Source: Flavobacteriales bacterium
Lineage (GTDB): Bacteria > Bacteroidota > Bacteroidia > Flavobacteriales_F > PHOS-HE28
NCBI GenBank assembly: GCA_016703005.1
Contig: JADJCX010000009.1
Span: forward strand, 109,688-173,687
DNA: 64,000 nt
Reading direction: 5' to 3'
A program made the position numbers and the translations under genes. The notes under the pieces were generated by a model. That model saw only the letters and a program-made list of their open reading frames with translations, was not told where the DNA came from and did no database searches. Every line of letters begins with the position of its first letter. Position 1 is the first letter of the stretch. This document shows, one piece after another, positions 9,325-18,566 of this stretch.

Positions 9325-11720
9325 TTCAATTGTTCTTGCTCGTCGCTGTTCTCCAGTTTCAGTTCGCCAAGATCGACATCGTCGTCCTCATCCAGGATCA
9401 CCAGCAACGGTTCGCGGAAGGCTTGCGTGATGAGGTTCCTATGGAAACTGAGCAACAGCGCCGGCAATACGAGCAGGTTCGTGAACATGGCCACCAACAA
9501 GGTGATACTCGTGAGTATTCCCAGCGCCTGTATACCGCCGAACTCGCTGAATGCGAAAATGGTAAAGCCGAAGAAGAGCACCGCGCTCGTATAGATGATA
9601 CCCACGCTCACTTCGCGTGTGGCCAAGTCAACCGATCGCTTGATGTCGTTGTTGGTGAGCTTCAACTCCAACCGGTATCGGGCCAAGAAGTGGATGGCAT
9701 TGTCCACGGCGATGCCCAGAGCGATCCCGAACACAAGGATGGTGCTCGGCTTGATCGGTATGTGGAAGATCCCCATCAACCCAGCGGTGACGACCAGCGG
9801 GATCAGGTTGGGGATGAGTGACACGACCAGTATGCGCAACGATCCGAACAACAGCGCCATCAAAACAACGATCAGCGCGATCGCCCAACCCAAGCTGGTG
9901 ATCAGATTGTCGACGAGATAGCTGTTGCCCTTCAGGAAGACGACGCTATTGCCGGTGAACCGCACATCGTACTTCGTCGGATCGAAGATGCTGTCCACCT
10001 GAGGGCGCAGGCGTTCCATCAACGCGTCCATACGCGTGGTGCCGATATCGGCCATCTGCACGGTGAGCCGTGTAACCTGTCTGGCGGTATCCAGGAAGGC
10101 TTTGCCCATGCTCTTCTTCTCCCCAGCCCCTTGCAGGTATGGGAGGATGAAACTCTTCTCCGGGCCGGTGAGCAGCGCGTACTTCTCCGGGTTGCCACCG
10201 TAGAACGCCTGCTTGGTGAACTTCACAGCATCGACAATACTGATGGGCCGACTGAACTCCGGATAAGTGGCCAGCGTGTCGCAGAAACGTTCGATGCGCT
10301 TGAGTGTCGCATCCTTCAGCGCACCACCGTTCTTCTTTGAATCGATGATCACTTCCAAGGGGATCACCCCGTGGTAGTTCTTCTCGAACCAGCGCATGTG
10401 CACCAGCACCGGATTATGCTCGGGCAGGTCATCGACCACGCGGCTTTCGTCCTTCAACCGGGTCATACCCAGAAGCGCGATGCTGAACACAAGCACGGTC
10501 AGCGCATACACCAAGGCCCGCCGCCGGTGACTGATGCGCACAATGCGATCCACCACGACATCCATCCACCTGCGATCCAAATGCCGCAAGTGCTTGGCGG
10601 TAGGCGGCGGCATGAAGCTGAACAGGATGGGTATCAATACCATGCTCAATGCCCACAACACCATGATACCCGCTGTGGCCACCAAACCGAACTCGCGCAG
10701 CGAATCGCTGTATGTGAGCATGAACGTGGTGAAGCCCACGGCCGTGGTCGCATTGGTCATGAACGCGGCTGCGCCGACACGTGTGATCACGCGCTGCAAT
10801 GCCTTCATCTTATTCCCGTGCCGCACGAACTCGATCTGGTAACTGTTGATGAGGAAAACACAATTGGGCACACCCGTAACGATCACCAACGGCGAGATGA
10901 CTGACATGATCAAGGTGATGCGGTAATCGAGCAGGCCGAGGATCCCGAAACTCCACACCACGCTGATCGCCACCACCAGCACGCAGATCCACATCACGCG
11001 CCAACTCCGGAAGAAGATGAGCAGCAAAATGGCACAGACCAACAGGCTTAAGCCCATGAACAAGGGCATCTCCCCCTTCACGAGCGACGTGAGCATCACA
11101 CGCACGTATGGCAAACCGCTGTAGTGCACTTCGCTTCCGCCTGCGGCGAACTCCTCGCCGCGTGCGACGATCCGCTCGATCATGTCGCCGCGCTGCTCGC
11201 TGTTGAACATCGCGGCATCGAGGAAGAGCATCATCAGGCTGGCTCCTGTGCTGTCGTTGAAGAGCAGTTTGTCGTAGAAGGGCAGCGATCGGATCCTTGC
11301 TTTCAAGGAGTCCATTTCTGCCTGCGTGGTCGGCGGCGACACAACAACAGAGCGGAGCTTGAAGGTGGTCAGGGAGTCATCGCGCACCAGGTCGAACAAG
11401 TGGGCTTCGCTGAAGACCGAGTCCACACCCGGGATCTCTTTCAGGTCGTTGCCCAGCTGCCACCAAGCCTTGAACCGTTCAGGTGTGTACAGCTTGGGGT
11501 CGCCGGTGCCCAGCACCATAACGTTACCGTCCTCGCTGAACTGCTCGGTGAATTCGTGGTACGCCAAGTACACGCTGTCCGTTTTGGGCAGCAGGCCACC
11601 ATGGCGGTAGCTCATCTTCACCTTGGTGGCCTGATAGCCCATGAGCACGGTAAGGACCCCCGTGATCACCAATACAGTGATGCGATTCCGGAGGATCTTA
11701 CCAGCGAGCCAGGTCCACAT
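9321..11720 (-). CDS. MMPL/RND-superfamily transporter
   Basis: A 799-residue inner-membrane protein of the RND/MMPL (sterol-sensing-domain-like) exporter group. It has the duplicated RND layout. A first N-terminal membrane helix is followed by a large periplasmic domain and a block of helices including FMGLSLLVCAILLLIFF. A second periplasmic domain is followed by a C-terminal helix block with VFGIALGIAVDNAIHFLARY. The GIAVDNAIHF segment is the conserved helix-4-like motif that usually carries the proton-relay Asp. The C-terminal tail is acidic. The likely substrates (lipid or hydrophobic compounds) are inferred from the family only. It shares its last four bases with the rfbA start, so it is probably in one operon with rfbA and the isoprenoid enzyme. 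Confidence 0.88.
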   Translation of the reverse strand: MWTWLAGKILRNRITVLVITGVLTVLMGYQATKVKMSYRHGGLLPKTDSVYLAYHEFTEQFSEDGNVMVLGTGDPKLYTPERFKAWWQLGNDLKEIPGVDSVFSEAHLFDLVRDDSLTTFKLRSVVVSPPTTQAEMDSLKARIRSLPFYDKLLFNDSTGASLMMLFLDAAMFNSEQRGDMIERIVARGEEFAAGGSEVHYSGLPYVRVMLTSLVKGEMPLFMGLSLLVCAILLLIFFRSWRVMWICVLVVAISVVWSFGILGLLDYRITLIMSVISPLVIVTGVPNCVFLINSYQIEFVRHGNKMKALQRVITRVGAAAFMTNATTAVGFTTFMLTYSDSLREFGLVATAGIMVLWALSMVLIPILFSFMPPPTAKHLRHLDRRWMDVVVDRIVRISHRRRALVYALTVLVFSIALLGMTRLKDESRVVDDLPEHNPVLVHMRWFEKNYHGVIPLEVIIDSKKNGGALKDATLKRIERFCDTLATYPEFSRPISIVDAVKFTKQAFYGGNPEKYALLTGPEKSFILPYLQGAGEKKSMGKAFLDTARQVTRLTVQMADIGTTRMDALMERLRPQVDSIFDPTKYDVRFTGNSVVFLKGNSYLVDNLITSLGWAIALIVVLMALLFGSLRILVVSLIPNLIPLVVTAGLMGIFHIPIKPSTILVFGIALGIAVDNAIHFLARYRLELKLTNNDIKRSVDLATREVSVGIIYTSAVLFFGFTIFAFSEFGGIQALGILTSITLLVAMFTNLLVLPALLLSFHRNLITQAFREPLLVILDEDDDVDLGELKLENSDEQEQLK

Positions 11721-11790
11721 GATTCAGGTAGTAGCTGTTCGCCGCAGGGCAAACAGCCTTCGGTCAAAGGAAACGAAAACGGAGTTGGCC

Positions 11791-14211
11791 TCAGAGACCG
11801 ATCCCGATGGTGAGCTTCAGGTAGAGGTTGTCGGCGGCATCCGGCAGGGCATAGTCGCCATAGCGGTAGTAGACACCCACGCCCAGAGCACTGAGGTCGT
11901 TCTTGAACAATACTTCCACACCGCTCTCGAAAAAGCCCTTCTCCATGCTGTGGAAGTCGTATCCGGAATGGTTTTCCGGATGCCCCAACGCTCCAACCCC
12001 TGCGCTGCTCAAGATACTTGGGATCGGTTGCCATTTCCTGGTCTTCAGCAAGAGCCTGCCGAAGCTGTGGCGATAGTGCACCGCAACGAACCGATCGGCC
12101 AAAAACTCTCCCGGCACCATGGTCTCGAATGCGTACGGGGTATTCACCCAGAAAGCTTTGCCCCGCGTGCCTCGGATGTTGAACAAGAAGGGGTAGGGCG
12201 CATCCGCATCGGCCATTCCTGCCATGATGCGAACGCTCGGCGTGCCCAAGCGCCTCGTGCGGAAGGTCTTCTCGGTCATCGCACTGATCCGCCACCACTG
12301 CTGTTCGCCACCCCATAACCCTGCGATCCCCGTTGCTGAGGAGATATGAAGGATCGGCCATTTTGTACCGAGATTGACCTGCCGGTCGGGCAGCTGAGCC
12401 ACCTGTTCACGGAACGCGTAACGCAGATCCACGCTCACTTCGCCACTGCGGAAGTCACTGATGTATTGCTGCACATTCTCAGCACGCGGCTGCACGTACC
12501 GGTATCCGAGGTCGTTGATGCGCAGTTCGCTGGCGGTGCCTACCCATGCTTTCAGCGCACTACCGATCCTGAAATGGACTTCACCGCCGATGCGTTCAAC
12601 CCGATCCATGCGATCCAAGTAGAGCAAACGGATATCATCGTTCAGCAGCAGCGAGCGCGGACCGCGATAAGCAATGCCCGCGCTTTCCACAAGATCGTTG
12701 GCGTAGTATCCACGCAGTTCAAGCGCGCGCGAAGGCATCGGTTTGATCCGCAGATCACCACCGTACTTCCACCCCCCATCGCCGAACCCGTATCCGAACC
12801 AACCACCGGCACGCGCCACTCTGGAAACACGGTCGTTTGTGCTGAGGCCGACGCCTAGCCGAACATCCTCGTATGCGTTCGCTGAGATCAGCCGCTTCAG
12901 CTCGATGTCCACCGGCCCCCATGGAATGCGCCCGGTGAGAAGGGCGTCGAGGCCTTTCAGCGTTTTACCAAGGTTCTCGGCTTTGCTCAGACTGTCTATC
13001 ACGTGATAGGTCTTGAGGTCTTTGGCCGTTAGGCTGTCGGTACGCAGGCTTCGCCAGTAGGCCTCGTCGCGCTTGAGTGCCATGGGATCCAAGTCGAGTT
13101 CAGCACCGCGTACTTCCTTCCGTGATACGTCGATGCCCGTTTCGATGTCGCGTAGCTGCACCCGTCCGATGCCGATCGGATGGAAGCCATCCAGCGATAT
13201 GCCATCGAAGAAGTAAGTCGTATTCAACTGCACGGGGAACCAAGTGCCATTCACCTTCCGGTGTACCTGCTGCACCTTCACGCCTTGGCCGTCCCCCCGA
13301 TCCACCGGTCCAGCGATCACGTTCTGCAACGCATACCCATCGCTGTTCACCCATAGTGTGCCGGCCAACCCGTCGAAGTTCTTTCCGGTGCGTGGCCTGT
13401 AGGTGATCACGAACACGGTGTCGACGTCCTGATAGAGCGTGTCCTCCAATACGAAGAGATAACTGCTCGCAGTGCCGGCACCGACGGGGCTCATGTAGCT
13501 CTTCTCGCCCAATGGGATCAGCGGCTCATAGATGCTGAAGGTGCGCGTGGTAGCGGCCAATGCGAGCAGCCCTGGATCCTCGAACCCGCTTACGCGCATG
13601 GCCAACACTTCCTCGTGATCCCCGTTCGGCGGGCGGAAGCTGCGCTCGGTGGCGCTTTCAATGATGAGGATGTGCTGTTGGGAGGTGAAGTCCAAGATCT
13701 CCTGTTGGCTGGTGTCGAACGCAGTTGTTCGCGTGCTATCGCTGATCAGGGTGCTATCGGCTTCGATCGTGAAGATGGTCTTCGCATAGCTCTTGTACCG
13801 GAAACTGCCCGCGTTGAGCCCGTCGTTCTGCTTCCGGTTCCGGTACACGGCCTCCATGATGCGGTGGGCGGGGTTCACGCCCGGGCGCACGACGGCTTCA
13901 CGCAGGTCGCGGCTCAACGAGCGCATGCGGACAATGACCGGTTGGGCCGTGGCCACTTCAACTTCCACGGTCGGATAGCCGACGTACGAAACCGACACCA
14001 TGGCGGGCAAGGCAGGAACACGCAACGCGAAGCGGCCTTCGGAATCGGCGAGGACACCTTGTTGTGAACCGCTCAGGGAAACATGCACGAACGGCAACGC
14101 TTCATTGGTGCGCTCGTCAATGACCTGTCCGGTCACAACAACCTGTGCCACGACGTGCGTGACATGGCAAAACAGTAGCGTGACGAACGTCGTTCGCAAC
14201 AACGGGAGCAT
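11791..14211 (-). CDS. DUF5686 / carboxypeptidase-regulatory-like outer membrane protein
   Basis: An 806-residue protein typical of Bacteroidota envelopes. It has a signal peptide (residues 1-22) and a carboxypeptidase-regulatory-like beta-sandwich at about residues 24-105 (VTGQVIDERTNEALPFVHVS, then LADSEGRFALRVP). A long DUF5686 region follows (PAHRIMEAVYRNRKQND near residue 115), and the C-terminal part is a predicted beta-barrel ending in YLKLTIGIGL. It is predicted to sit in the outer membrane; its role is unknown for the family. It lies 70 nt upstream of the MMPL gene on the same strand, so cotranscription is possible. The start is fixed by the signal peptide. Confidence 0.85.
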   Translation of the reverse strand: MLPLLRTTFVTLLFCHVTHVVAQVVVTGQVIDERTNEALPFVHVSLSGSQQGVLADSEGRFALRVPALPAMVSVSYVGYPTVEVEVATAQPVIVRMRSLSRDLREAVVRPGVNPAHRIMEAVYRNRKQNDGLNAGSFRYKSYAKTIFTIEADSTLISDSTRTTAFDTSQQEILDFTSQQHILIIESATERSFRPPNGDHEEVLAMRVSGFEDPGLLALAATTRTFSIYEPLIPLGEKSYMSPVGAGTASSYLFVLEDTLYQDVDTVFVITYRPRTGKNFDGLAGTLWVNSDGYALQNVIAGPVDRGDGQGVKVQQVHRKVNGTWFPVQLNTTYFFDGISLDGFHPIGIGRVQLRDIETGIDVSRKEVRGAELDLDPMALKRDEAYWRSLRTDSLTAKDLKTYHVIDSLSKAENLGKTLKGLDALLTGRIPWGPVDIELKRLISANAYEDVRLGVGLSTNDRVSRVARAGGWFGYGFGDGGWKYGGDLRIKPMPSRALELRGYYANDLVESAGIAYRGPRSLLLNDDIRLLYLDRMDRVERIGGEVHFRIGSALKAWVGTASELRINDLGYRYVQPRAENVQQYISDFRSGEVSVDLRYAFREQVAQLPDRQVNLGTKWPILHISSATGIAGLWGGEQQWWRISAMTEKTFRTRRLGTPSVRIMAGMADADAPYPFLFNIRGTRGKAFWVNTPYAFETMVPGEFLADRFVAVHYRHSFGRLLLKTRKWQPIPSILSSAGVGALGHPENHSGYDFHSMEKGFFESGVEVLFKNDLSALGVGVYYRYGDYALPDAADNLYLKLTIGIGL

Positions 14212-14278
14212 CGGGCGTGAACCTATGACGGCGGCGGCCCGAAGAAAGTAACTGACCGACGACCACCGGCACCGCCGC

Positions 14279-14285
14279 TACCTTG
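14279..14285 (+). promoter_or_regulatory. Candidate -7 promoter box for the radical SAM gene
   Basis: TACCTTG lies 7 nt before the ATG at 14293, the spacing expected of a leaderless transcript. There is no obvious -33 element. Confidence 0.4.
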
Positions 14286-14292
14286 CCCCCAC

Positions 14293-15318
14293 ATGTTCTT
14301 GGCCCCCATCAGCGATGCCCGCGAATGGACGCGGAAACTCTCCGCAAGCCGCGCTGTGAACGCATGGCATATCTGGAGCAGCTATCAGCGGGCCAAGCGC
14401 ACCAAGGAACCGTTCATCAAGGGCCTACCGATCAACATCAGCATCGAGCCTACAACAGCGTGCAACCTGCGCTGCCCGGAATGTCCCAGCGGACTGCGTT
14501 CTTTCACCCGACCCACAGGCAACCTCAAGCAACCGCTCTTCACTCGTGTGATCGATGAGTTGGCCAACGACCTGTTGAGCCTGACGTTCTACTTCCAGGG
14601 CGAACCGTACATCAACCCGTCGTTCCTGGACATGGTGCAACATGCGAGTGGACGCGGCATCTACACCGCCACCAGCACCAATGCACATTTCCTCACCGAT
14701 GAAGCAGCAGAACGCACCGTGCGCAGTGGCCTATCACGGCTCATCATTTCACTCGACGGCACTGAGCAAGAGACATACAAAGCCTACCGCAAGGAGGGCA
14801 CGCTGAGCAAAGTGATAGAAGGTGCCGAGCGCGTTGTAAAGTGGAAGCGGTTGTTGAAGAGCCGCACTCCGCATGTGGTCTTCCAATTCCTTGTGGTGAA
14901 GCCGAATGAACACCAGATACCTGCCGCCAGAGCACTGGCCAAACGGATCGGTGTGGACGACCTGTGGCTGAAGACGGCGCAGGTGTACGATCCGCATGAG
15001 AACCATCCGCTGATACCGACGCAGGACAAGTATGCGCGCTACCGACGCGCTACCGACGGCTCTTGGCAATTGAAGAACGCGCTGCACGACCATTGCTGGA
15101 AGATGTGGCACAGTTGCGTGATCACATGGGACGGCCGCGTGGTGCCTTGCTGTTTCGACAAGGATGCGCACCATGTGCTCGGCGATCTGAGCAAACAGAC
15201 GTTCACGGAAGTGTGGAATGGCGATGCTTACCGCGACTTCCGCGGAGCGTTGTTACAGAGCCGCAGCAACCTGGAGATGTGCAGGAATTGTAGTGAGGGA
15301 AGCCCGGTGTGGGCTTAG
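14293..15318 (+). CDS. Radical SAM/SPASM domain protein
   Basis: A 341-residue radical S-adenosylmethionine enzyme. The iron-sulfur CxxxCxxC motif is CNLRCPEC (Cys57, Cys61, Cys64), preceded by SIEPTTA. The C-terminal SPASM region has the extra cysteines for auxiliary clusters: DHCWKMWHSC, then DGRVVPCCFD, then MCRNCSEG. SPASM members modify peptides, proteins or small molecules; no precursor peptide or other clue to the substrate is nearby. Its last four bases overlap the end of the convergent frr gene. The start is ATG 14293, directly behind a promoter-like TACCTTG. The family is sure and the substrate is unknown. Confidence 0.9.
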   Translation: MFLAPISDAREWTRKLSASRAVNAWHIWSSYQRAKRTKEPFIKGLPINISIEPTTACNLRCPECPSGLRSFTRPTGNLKQPLFTRVIDELANDLLSLTFYFQGEPYINPSFLDMVQHASGRGIYTATSTNAHFLTDEAAERTVRSGLSRLIISLDGTEQETYKAYRKEGTLSKVIEGAERVVKWKRLLKSRTPHVVFQFLVVKPNEHQIPAARALAKRIGVDDLWLKTAQVYDPHENHPLIPTQDKYARYRRATDGSWQLKNALHDHCWKMWHSCVITWDGRVVPCCFDKDAHHVLGDLSKQTFTEVWNGDAYRDFRGALLQSRSNLEMCRNCSEGSPVWA

Positions 15319-15884
15319 ACCTTCATGATATCCTTTTCCTTGAGCGCGATGTGCTCGTCCACCTTCTTGTTGTGGATACCGGTGAGCTTCTCCACCTGCT
15401 CTTCAGCGTCTTTCGCGGTGTCCTCGGGCAGGCCATCCTTCTTCCCACCCTTGATCGCTTCCATGGCCTTCTGGCGGAAGCCACGGATGCTGACACGCGC
15501 GTGCTCGCCTTCCGCGTGGGCTGACTTCACCAAAGCCTTTCGGCGCTCCTCTGTGAGCATGGGTACGTTGATGATCACGCTCTCGCCATTGTTGCTCGGG
15601 TTGAAACCGAGGTTGGCGCCGATGATGGCTTTCTCGATCGCATCGATCATCTTCTTCTCCCAAGGCTTCACGAAGAGGGTACGCGCGTCGCCGCTGTTCA
15701 CCGTGGCCACTTGGCTCAAGGGGACCATGCTGCCGTAGTAATCCACCTTCACGCTATCGAGCATGCTGGGGTTGGCCGCACCGGCCCTGACTTTCGTGAG
15801 TTCCTGTTCGAGGTGCGCAACGGCTTTGCGCATTTGGTCCTCGGTCTGGCTGATGATGGCGCGTGTGTCGATCATGTGTTTCAT
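15315..15884 (-). CDS. frr: Ribosome recycling factor
   Basis: RRF splits the post-termination ribosome together with EF-G. The protein has 189 residues (186 if it starts at the second Met, 15875). Hallmark segments are LEQELTKVRAGAANPSMLD, VDYYGSMVPLSQVATV, GDARTLFVKPWEK and VPMLTEERRKALVK. It is the last gene of the rplM-rpsI-rpsB-tsf-pyrH-frr series, 59 nt after pyrH. It converges with the radical SAM gene with a 4-nt overlap of 3' ends. Confidence 0.96.
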   Translation of the reverse strand: MKHMIDTRAIISQTEDQMRKAVAHLEQELTKVRAGAANPSMLDSVKVDYYGSMVPLSQVATVNSGDARTLFVKPWEKKMIDAIEKAIIGANLGFNPSNNGESVIINVPMLTEERRKALVKSAHAEGEHARVSIRGFRQKAMEAIKGGKKDGLPEDTAKDAEEQVEKLTGIHNKKVDEHIALKEKDIMKV

Positions 15885-15943
15885 CCCGATGCTATCGGGG
15901 TCGTTGAATAGGAGGGCGAAAATAGCAGGGCTTAGCCCGCAGT

Positions 15944-16672
15944 TCAGAACTCCACGAGGGTGCCCACTTGCTCACCCTTCATCAAGCGGCCCAGGTTGCC
16001 GGGCTTGTTCATATCGAAGATGATGATGGGCAGCTTGTTCTCGTTGCAGAGCGTAAAGGCGGTAAGGTCCATCACGTTGAGGCCCTTCTCATACACCTCC
16101 GTGAAGCTGATGCGGTCATACTTCGTTGCTGTCTTGTCCTTCTCAGGGTCGGCGGTATAGATACCGTCCACGCGGGTGCCTTTCAGGATCACATCGGCTT
16201 CGATCTCGATGGCGCGCAGGCTCGCGGCCGTGTCCGTGGTGAAATACGGGTTGCCTGTCCCCGCACCGAAGATCACAATGCGGCCCTTCTCCAAGTGACG
16301 CACTGCGCGCCGGCGGATGAACGGCTCGGCGACCTGCTCCATCTTGATCGCGCTCATCAACCGGGTCTTGTAGCCCTTGGCTTCCATGGCGCTCTGCAGT
16401 GCCAAGCTGTTGATCATTGTGGCCAACATGCCCATGTGATCACCTTGCACACGGTCGATTCCATTACCTGCGGCCTGCATGCCCCTATAGATGTTGCCCC
16501 CACCGATCACGACGGCCACCTGTATCCCGCTCTTCGCAACGGCAATGATCTCGTCGGCATATTGGTTCACGCGCAGGCTATCGATACCGTAGTCCTGCGA
16601 GCCCATGAGGCTTTCGCCGGAGAGCTTCAGGAGGATGCGCTTGTAAGTGTGGGGCTGCGTGTTCGTAGGCAT
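15944..16672 (-). CDS. pyrH: UMP kinase
   Basis: A bacterial-type UMP kinase of 242 residues that phosphorylates UMP to UDP (amino-acid-kinase fold, hexameric, cytoplasmic). It contains RILLKLSGESLMG near the N-terminus, VVIGGGNIYRG, DHMGMLATMINSLALQ, VIFGAGTGNPYFTTDTAA, and the DGIYTADPEKD region. ATG 16672 is preferred over an in-frame GTG at 16726, because the longer form would include the terminator hairpin sequence just upstream. Expression therefore depends on readthrough of that hairpin or on a separate promoter that I cannot identify. Confidence 0.96.
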   Translation of the reverse strand: MPTNTQPHTYKRILLKLSGESLMGSQDYGIDSLRVNQYADEIIAVAKSGIQVAVVIGGGNIYRGMQAAGNGIDRVQGDHMGMLATMINSLALQSAMEAKGYKTRLMSAIKMEQVAEPFIRRRAVRHLEKGRIVIFGAGTGNPYFTTDTAASLRAIEIEADVILKGTRVDGIYTADPEKDKTATKYDRISFTEVYEKGLNVMDLTAFTLCNENKLPIIIFDMNKPGNLGRLMKGEQVGTLVEF

Positions 16673-16693
16673 GGTGATCTGGCGGTAAAAGTC

Positions 16694-16722
16694 AAAAAAA
16701 GAGGGAGGCCTCAGCCTCCCTC
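16694..16722 (-). terminator. Intrinsic terminator between tsf and pyrH
   Basis: On the minus strand a perfect 9-bp stem (GAGGGAGGC, loop TGAG, GCCTCCCTC) is followed by seven T residues. It lies 24 nt after the tsf stop and 21 nt before the pyrH ATG. Confidence 0.85.
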
Positions 16723-16745
16723 TCACTATTTGGTCATCAACAGCA

Positions 16746-17576
16746 TCACTGCATCAACGAGTGACGCTTGAAGCCCGTTGCGGTCAGGTCCTTGTCTTGG
16801 CTCTTCAGGTATTGCTCCACGCTCAGTTTGTTGTCCTTGATGAACTCCTGCGCGAGCAGGGTGTTCTCCTTGAAGAACTTGTTGAGGCGACCGGCAGCGA
16901 TCTTCTCGGCCATCTCGGCGGGCTTGCCCTCTTGGATGGCGAGTTCTTTACCGATCTCCAATTCCTTGGCGATCGTTTCGGCGCTCACGCTGTCCTTGTT
17001 GAGCGCCACAGGGGCCATGGCGGCGATCCGCATCGCTACATCCTTGGCAGCACCTTCGAAACCAGCTTTGTTGAGGCCGACAATGCTCACCACTTTGTTG
17101 CCGGGGTGGTTGTATGCGTATACGAACTCGGCGTCCACCGTTTCGCAAACGCTCACATCGATCTTCTCGCCGATCACGCCGGTCTGCTCGATCACCTTGT
17201 CGGCGACGGTCAAGCCCTTGCTGTCATAGGCTGCGGCCTTCAGCGCCTCAACACTGGTGGCGCCACTTTCGAGTGCCACCGCCGCCATGCGTTCTGCCAC
17301 TGCGGCGAAATCGGCGTTCTTGGCAACGAAATCGGTTTCGCAGTTCAAACAGATCATCACACCGTGCTTGCCATCGGCGCTGACCTTTCCGATCACGAGA
17401 CCTTCAGTAGCATCACGATCGGCACGCTTGGCGGCCACTTTCTGGCCTTGCTTGCGCAGCAGGTCGATCGCAGCTTCAAAATCCCCATTGGCCTCGGTAA
17501 GGGCCTTCTTGCAATCCATCATGCCCGCGCCGGTGATCTGGCGCAGCTTGTTCACATCGGCGGCTGTAATGGCCAT
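16746..17576 (-). CDS. tsf: Translation elongation factor Ts
   Basis: The EF-Tu guanine nucleotide exchange factor, 276 residues. The N-terminal UBA-like segment VNKLRQITGAGMMDCKKAL, the NGDFEAAIDLLRKQGQ segment and the CETDFVAKN exchange-core motif are all intact. A GTG at 17588 could extend it by four residues (MSTT), but ATG 17576 fits homologues better. It follows rpsB after 101 nt, the usual rpsB-tsf pairing. Confidence 0.96.
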   Translation of the reverse strand: MAITAADVNKLRQITGAGMMDCKKALTEANGDFEAAIDLLRKQGQKVAAKRADRDATEGLVIGKVSADGKHGVMICLNCETDFVAKNADFAAVAERMAAVALESGATSVEALKAAAYDSKGLTVADKVIEQTGVIGEKIDVSVCETVDAEFVYAYNHPGNKVVSIVGLNKAGFEGAAKDVAMRIAAMAPVALNKDSVSAETIAKELEIGKELAIQEGKPAEMAEKIAAGRLNKFFKENTLLAQEFIKDNKLSVEQYLKSQDKDLTATGFKRHSLMQ

Positions 17577-17677
17577 GGTCGTGCTCACTTCTTGGTCGGT
17601 TGTTGGTTCGAAAAACTGCTATCGGCGTAAAGTCCAGGACGGGGTTTGCCAGCGCATGCGCACGGGCTCGTTCGCCC

Positions 17678-18457
17678 TTACTGCTTCTCCTCGGTGCCTT
17701 CTTCAACCTCGGCGCCCTCCTCCTTCTCCTCTCCTTCGGCACCTTCGGCATCAGCGAGGCTCTTATCGCCCTTGCGCTCCTCGAGGCCTTCGTTCACAGC
17801 CGCCAGCATGATACCTACGATCTTCTCGATGCTCTTGGTGGCGTCGTCGTTCGCTGGGATCGGAAAATCAACCAGATCGGGGTTGCTGTTGGTATCCACC
17901 ATGGCGAAGGTGGGGATGCCCAGTTTGCGGGCTTCCGCCAATGCGATGTGCTCCTTTACGATGTCCACGATGAACACAGCAGCGGGCAAACGGGTGAGGT
18001 CGGCGATGGAGCCGAGGTTCTTCTCCATTTTCTCGCGCTGACGCATCACTTGCAGGCGCTCGCGCTTGCTCATGTTCGAGAAGGTGCCGTCCACTTGCAT
18101 ACGATCGATGGTGGCCATCTTCTTGATCGCACGACGGATCGTACCGAAATTGGTGAGCATACCGCCGCTCCAACGCTCCGTTACGTAAGGCATGCCGCTC
18201 TCCTTCACCTTTGTGGCGACAAGCTCCTTGGCCTGCTTTTTCGTCGCAACGAAAAGGATCTTTTTTCCGCTGCGCGCGATGCTTTTCATCGCGTTGGCCG
18301 CTTCATCCAACTTCACCACGGTCTTGTTCAGATCGATGATGTGGATGCCTTTCTTCTCAGCGAAGATGTAAGGCGCCATGTTGGGGTTCCACTTGCGGCG
18401 CAGGTGTCCGAAGTGTACTCCGCTCTCGAGCAATTCTTGGAAATTCGTACGTGCCAT
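17678..18457 (-). CDS. rpsB: Small ribosomal subunit protein S2 (uS2)
   Basis: Ribosomal protein S2, 259 residues. Signatures are ELLESGVHFGHLRRKWNPNM, IHIIDLNKTV, ILFVATKKQAKELV, RWSGGMLTNFGTIR and PDLVDFPIPANDDA. The C-terminus carries an acidic tail of about 30 residues (EGAEGEEKEEGAEVEEGTEE), an extension that is common in Bacteroidota S2. It is followed by tsf. Confidence 0.97.
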   Translation of the reverse strand: MARTNFQELLESGVHFGHLRRKWNPNMAPYIFAEKKGIHIIDLNKTVVKLDEAANAMKSIARSGKKILFVATKKQAKELVATKVKESGMPYVTERWSGGMLTNFGTIRRAIKKMATIDRMQVDGTFSNMSKRERLQVMRQREKMEKNLGSIADLTRLPAAVFIVDIVKEHIALAEARKLGIPTFAMVDTNSNPDLVDFPIPANDDATKSIEKIVGIMLAAVNEGLEERKGDKSLADAEGAEGEEKEEGAEVEEGTEEKQ

Positions 18458-18566
18458 GTCTCTTTAGTTCACTTTCCTTGTTCCCGTTATCACAGGCATC
18501 CTGAGGGTAGCCAGCCACCAGGGCAGCTGAGTCCGCCAGGATTGGATCCTGAACAAGCGTGGGACC
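18458..18566 (-). promoter_or_regulatory. Possible structured leader between rpsI and rpsB
   Basis: A 109-nt spacer, much longer than the 1-nt rplM-rpsI gap. On the minus strand ATCCTG near 18539 can pair with CAGGAT near 18500, enclosing a smaller CAGC/GCTG hairpin. It could be an autoregulatory S2-binding leader, but I cannot fold it or compare it, so this is only a suggestion. Confidence 0.22.
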
